Positions 61,856-64,000 of a stretch of DNA of 64,000 nt are shown in pieces (position 1 is the first letter of the stretch; each line of letters begins with the position of its first letter). This DNA comes from CAUZFZ01 sp963579025 (GTDB lineage: Bacteria > Planctomycetota > Planctomycetia > Planctomycetales > Planctomycetaceae), in contig CAUZFZ010000020.1 in assembly GCA_963579025.1 (NCBI GenBank), positions 1 through 64,000 of the forward strand. Direction: 5' to 3'. The notes under the pieces were generated by a model that saw only the letters and a list, made by a program, of their open reading frames with translations, did not search any database and was not told the origin of the DNA. The translations under genes were made by a program, and so were the position numbers.

Positions 61856-64000
61856 TCACCGTTTCATGAACATCTCGTCCAGGTTGAGCAGCACGTTGCC
61901 GACGACCGTCCAGGCAGCCAGATCGGTCACGTTCATGCCGTCGGGTACGGGACCCAGTGGCATCGTGGCCAACTGCATAGCGGCCTCTGGACTGTCCGCG
62001 AAGAGTCCGCGGACCGTTTCATACAGGCCTGACAGTCGGGCAAGCTCGGTTGCGTGAGCGGGTCGTGCCAGGCATAACTGAAAACCGTGCTGGACTTTTT
62101 CCTGCGTCGAGCCCTGGTGTGCGGCGATGCGGCGCGACAGCGACTGTGCGGCTTCCACATAAACCGGGTCGTTGAGCGTGACGAGCGCCTGCAGCGGTGT
62201 GTTGGTGCGGTCACGTCGGACGGTGCAGACTTCCCGGTTCGTGGCGTCGAACGCGATCATTGACGGGTACGGGTTTGAGCGTCGCCAGGTTGTGTACAGA
62301 CCTCGGCGGTACCTGTCCTCGCCCGTGCTGGTGGTCCAGTCGATCCCGCTGCCGAATGCGGCAGTGACTCCCATTTTTGGTTGATGAGGACGCACCGGTG
62401 CTCCGTACATCTTCGGGCTCAGCAGCCCGGCGACTGACAGGGCCTGGTCGCGAATCATCTCGGCGGAGAGTCGGAACCGCGGACCGCGCGCAAGTAACCG
62501 GTTGTCGGGATCGAGTGTCTGGAGTTCCTCGGTGACCTTCGATGACTGTCTGTAAGCAGCGGACGTGACGAGCAGTCTGGCCAGTTGCTTCATGTTCCAC
62601 TTGCCGGCCACGACTTCCGCCGCCAGCCAGTCGAGCAGCTCCGGGTGAAACGGTCGGTCACCCTGAGAGCCGAACTCTTCGCTCGTGCTGACGATGCCGA
62701 TTCCAAAAATTGCGTCCCAATAACGGTTGGCGATCACTCGAGCCGTCATCGGGTTGTTGTCATCGACCAGCCACTTCGCGAGCGCGAGCCGATTGGCCGT
62801 TTCGCCTTCGGGTAGTGAATGAAACGCTGCGGGTGTGCCCGCCGTCACTTCGTCGCTGGTCTGTTGAAAGTTGCCGCGAATCTGGATCTTCGTGACGCGA
62901 CCTTTTGCCATTTCTTTCATGACCGGCACAGACGTGGCAGGCTTCAATTCCGCGAGTTGCTTTGTCCGCTGAGCCAGCAGATCACGCTGTGCTTTCAGTT
63001 CCGGGGCGACCTGGCCGACGAAGTATGCGGTCAGCTTCTTTGTCTGTTCTTCGGACCGTTGATCGGCCGACGTCTTGAGAATGGCCAGTTGCTCGGCGGG
63101 AGTCGTGGCATAGGCGGCAATGCCTGCATCTGCGGTCGTTGTGATACGGAAGCTGCTGAGTGTGTGATTCTCGAATTTCGAAAGCTGCTCGATCGTCACC
63201 GACAGCGTCGAGCCGACCGGGATTTCGACCGGAGACTTCGGAATCAGAGTCAGCCGATGCGGCTTGTCCGGTGCGCCCCCAACCGCCCAGCCTTTGGTCT
63301 TAACGTCTGGGTTGTTGATGACCTGATCAGGTGCGAATCCCTCCTGCGAGTAATCGGCGTAGGCCGCGACGAACGGGATGCCGCGAGCCGAACTCAACGA
63401 ATACTCGGCGCTGGACTTCGGAGCCTCTTTGACAGTCTGCTCGAAGACGGTTTCGCGGTTTTCGTTGAGGACTTTCACGACGAAGCCATTCAGACGCGGT
63501 TGCAGTTTGTTGTCCGTTCGGTTCCAGACGAGCAGCCGGTCGATCGGCTGGACGGTTTTCAGATCGACTTCCCACCATGGATTGTCCGACTGCGCTGTGT
63601 GAGTCGTCGATTTGGCCTTCTGGTAGTCGCCATCAGTGTTGCCATCGATCGCCAGTTTTGCAGGACCTTCGAAGCCGGTTGAGCTTTGTGTGGCCGAGCC
63701 CCGCACTGCCACGTTGTCCGATCCGCTGAAGACCTGCACCTCGGCGAGCGAGAGCATCTTCGCTTTACCGGGAAGTTCGATGCGGACGTACCGGCCGTCC
63801 AGTCGGCTGCCGTCCGGTGGAATCAGCGAAGCCAGCACGCGTGAGACGACAAAGTTTGGACCGGGCAGTGTTTCAAGTTGGATGGCAGAGATCGTTTCGT
63901 CGTCGTCCACTGCGGGCAGCGGCAATTCCAAGGTGTACGTGTCGGCGTTCGCGGTTCCTGTGACGGTGACAATTCCGCTTTCTGCCTTTTCCAGCTTCCT
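61856..64000 (-). CDS. DUF1553-type exported protein with discoidin-like domain (5' end outside window)
   Basis: The frame is open from the window edge to the stop at 61856, giving 714 codons; the N-terminus is missing. The visible part begins in a beta-rich, F5/8 type C-like region (YVRIELPGKAKMLSLAEVQV, DLKTVQPIDRLLVWNR), then a linker with helices, then the DUF1553 core: LAKWLVDDNNPMTARVIANR, RDQALSVAGLLSPKMYG and LVTLNDPVYVEAAQSLSRRI. Full-length planctomycete proteins of this type usually have a cytochrome c-like N-terminus and a DUF1549 domain before this; those would lie beyond the window. They are exported and are abundant in planctomycetes, with functions mostly unproven (often linked to sulfatase or polysaccharide degradation). 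Confidence 0.88.
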   Translation of the reverse strand, partial: RKLEKAESGIVTVTGTANADTYTLELPLPAVDDDETISAIQLETLPGPNFVVSRVLASLIPPDGSRLDGRYVRIELPGKAKMLSLAEVQVFSGSDNVAVRGSATQSSTGFEGPAKLAIDGNTDGDYQKAKSTTHTAQSDNPWWEVDLKTVQPIDRLLVWNRTDNKLQPRLNGFVVKVLNENRETVFEQTVKEAPKSSAEYSLSSARGIPFVAAYADYSQEGFAPDQVINNPDVKTKGWAVGGAPDKPHRLTLIPKSPVEIPVGSTLSVTIEQLSKFENHTLSSFRITTTADAGIAAYATTPAEQLAILKTSADQRSEEQTKKLTAYFVGQVAPELKAQRDLLAQRTKQLAELKPATSVPVMKEMAKGRVTKIQIRGNFQQTSDEVTAGTPAAFHSLPEGETANRLALAKWLVDDNNPMTARVIANRYWDAIFGIGIVSTSEEFGSQGDRPFHPELLDWLAAEVVAGKWNMKQLARLLVTSAAYRQSSKVTEELQTLDPDNRLLARGPRFRLSAEMIRDQALSVAGLLSPKMYGAPVRPHQPKMGVTAAFGSGIDWTTSTGEDRYRRGLYTTWRRSNPYPSMIAFDATNREVCTVRRDRTNTPLQALVTLNDPVYVEAAQSLSRRIAAHQGSTQEKVQHGFQLCLARPAHATELARLSGLYETVRGLFADSPEAAMQLATMPLGPVPDGMNVTDLAAWTVVGNVLLNLDEMFMKR

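Overview
This window looks like a chromosome segment of a planctomycete (Planctomycetota, class Planctomycetia); no rRNA or other phylogenetic marker was used, so this rests on gene families. The indicators are a DUF1553-type protein, a C-terminal CxxCH heme-binding protein of the planctomycete type, giant exported proteins with an N-terminal LExRxLLS-like motif, PQQ/WD40 propeller clusters, many RraA and sugar-isomerase genes, and GC-rich coding DNA with long antisense shadow frames. Kdo synthesis (kdsB), a WecA/MraY-type transferase, an ExbB/ExbD pair and a lipoprotein amidase fit a Gram-negative-like envelope. There is no rRNA, complete tRNA, CRISPR array, prophage or transposase here.

Layout. 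1-2574 (-): exported DUF4347 protein, C-terminus outside the window. 3500-4626 (+): YbgC-type thioesterase overlapping a LolD-type ABC ATPase. 5060-12919 (+): a 2619-residue exported adhesin-like protein. 13024-14022 (-): NHL-type propeller. 14287-16772 (+): bioA and an exported EEP-fold phosphoesterase. 16944-24294 (-): thrS, ppk2, and a WD40/PQQ/PQQ propeller run. 24502-31175 (+): a DTW/Tsr3-superfamily protein, an Ala-Lys repeat protein, an AcpH-like protein, a sugar isomerase and a large heme-binding protein. 31192-46761 (-): two RraA-like genes, a TPR-ExbB-ExbD-TonB-like cluster, pyrG, kdsB and an Ldh2-type oxidoreductase. 47096-49132 (+): lipoprotein amidase, degenerate alpha/beta hydrolase and BON protein. 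49403-52448 (-): alpha/beta hydrolase, gcvT and pyrD. 52718-59091 (+): WecA-like transferase, GmhB-like phosphatase and a 1395-residue unknown protein. 59263-64000 (-): DUF2442/DUF4160 pair, ceramidase-like protein and a DUF1553 protein cut by the window edge.

The most coherent system is at 32135-41908: TPR protein, ExbB, ExbD, then a 1530-residue membrane protein joining a PD40 propeller, TonB-like membrane and proline-rich segments, and an alpha/alpha toroid resembling squalene cyclases. It looks like an energised envelope machine with an unusual TonB-like partner.

The second notable theme is intergenic palindromes. At least eight unrelated families are present. Three occur twice with matching lengths (81/81, about 130/131 and 135/135 nt), so they look like small mobilised REP- or MITE-like elements. 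One pair brackets the DUF4160/DUF2442 module.
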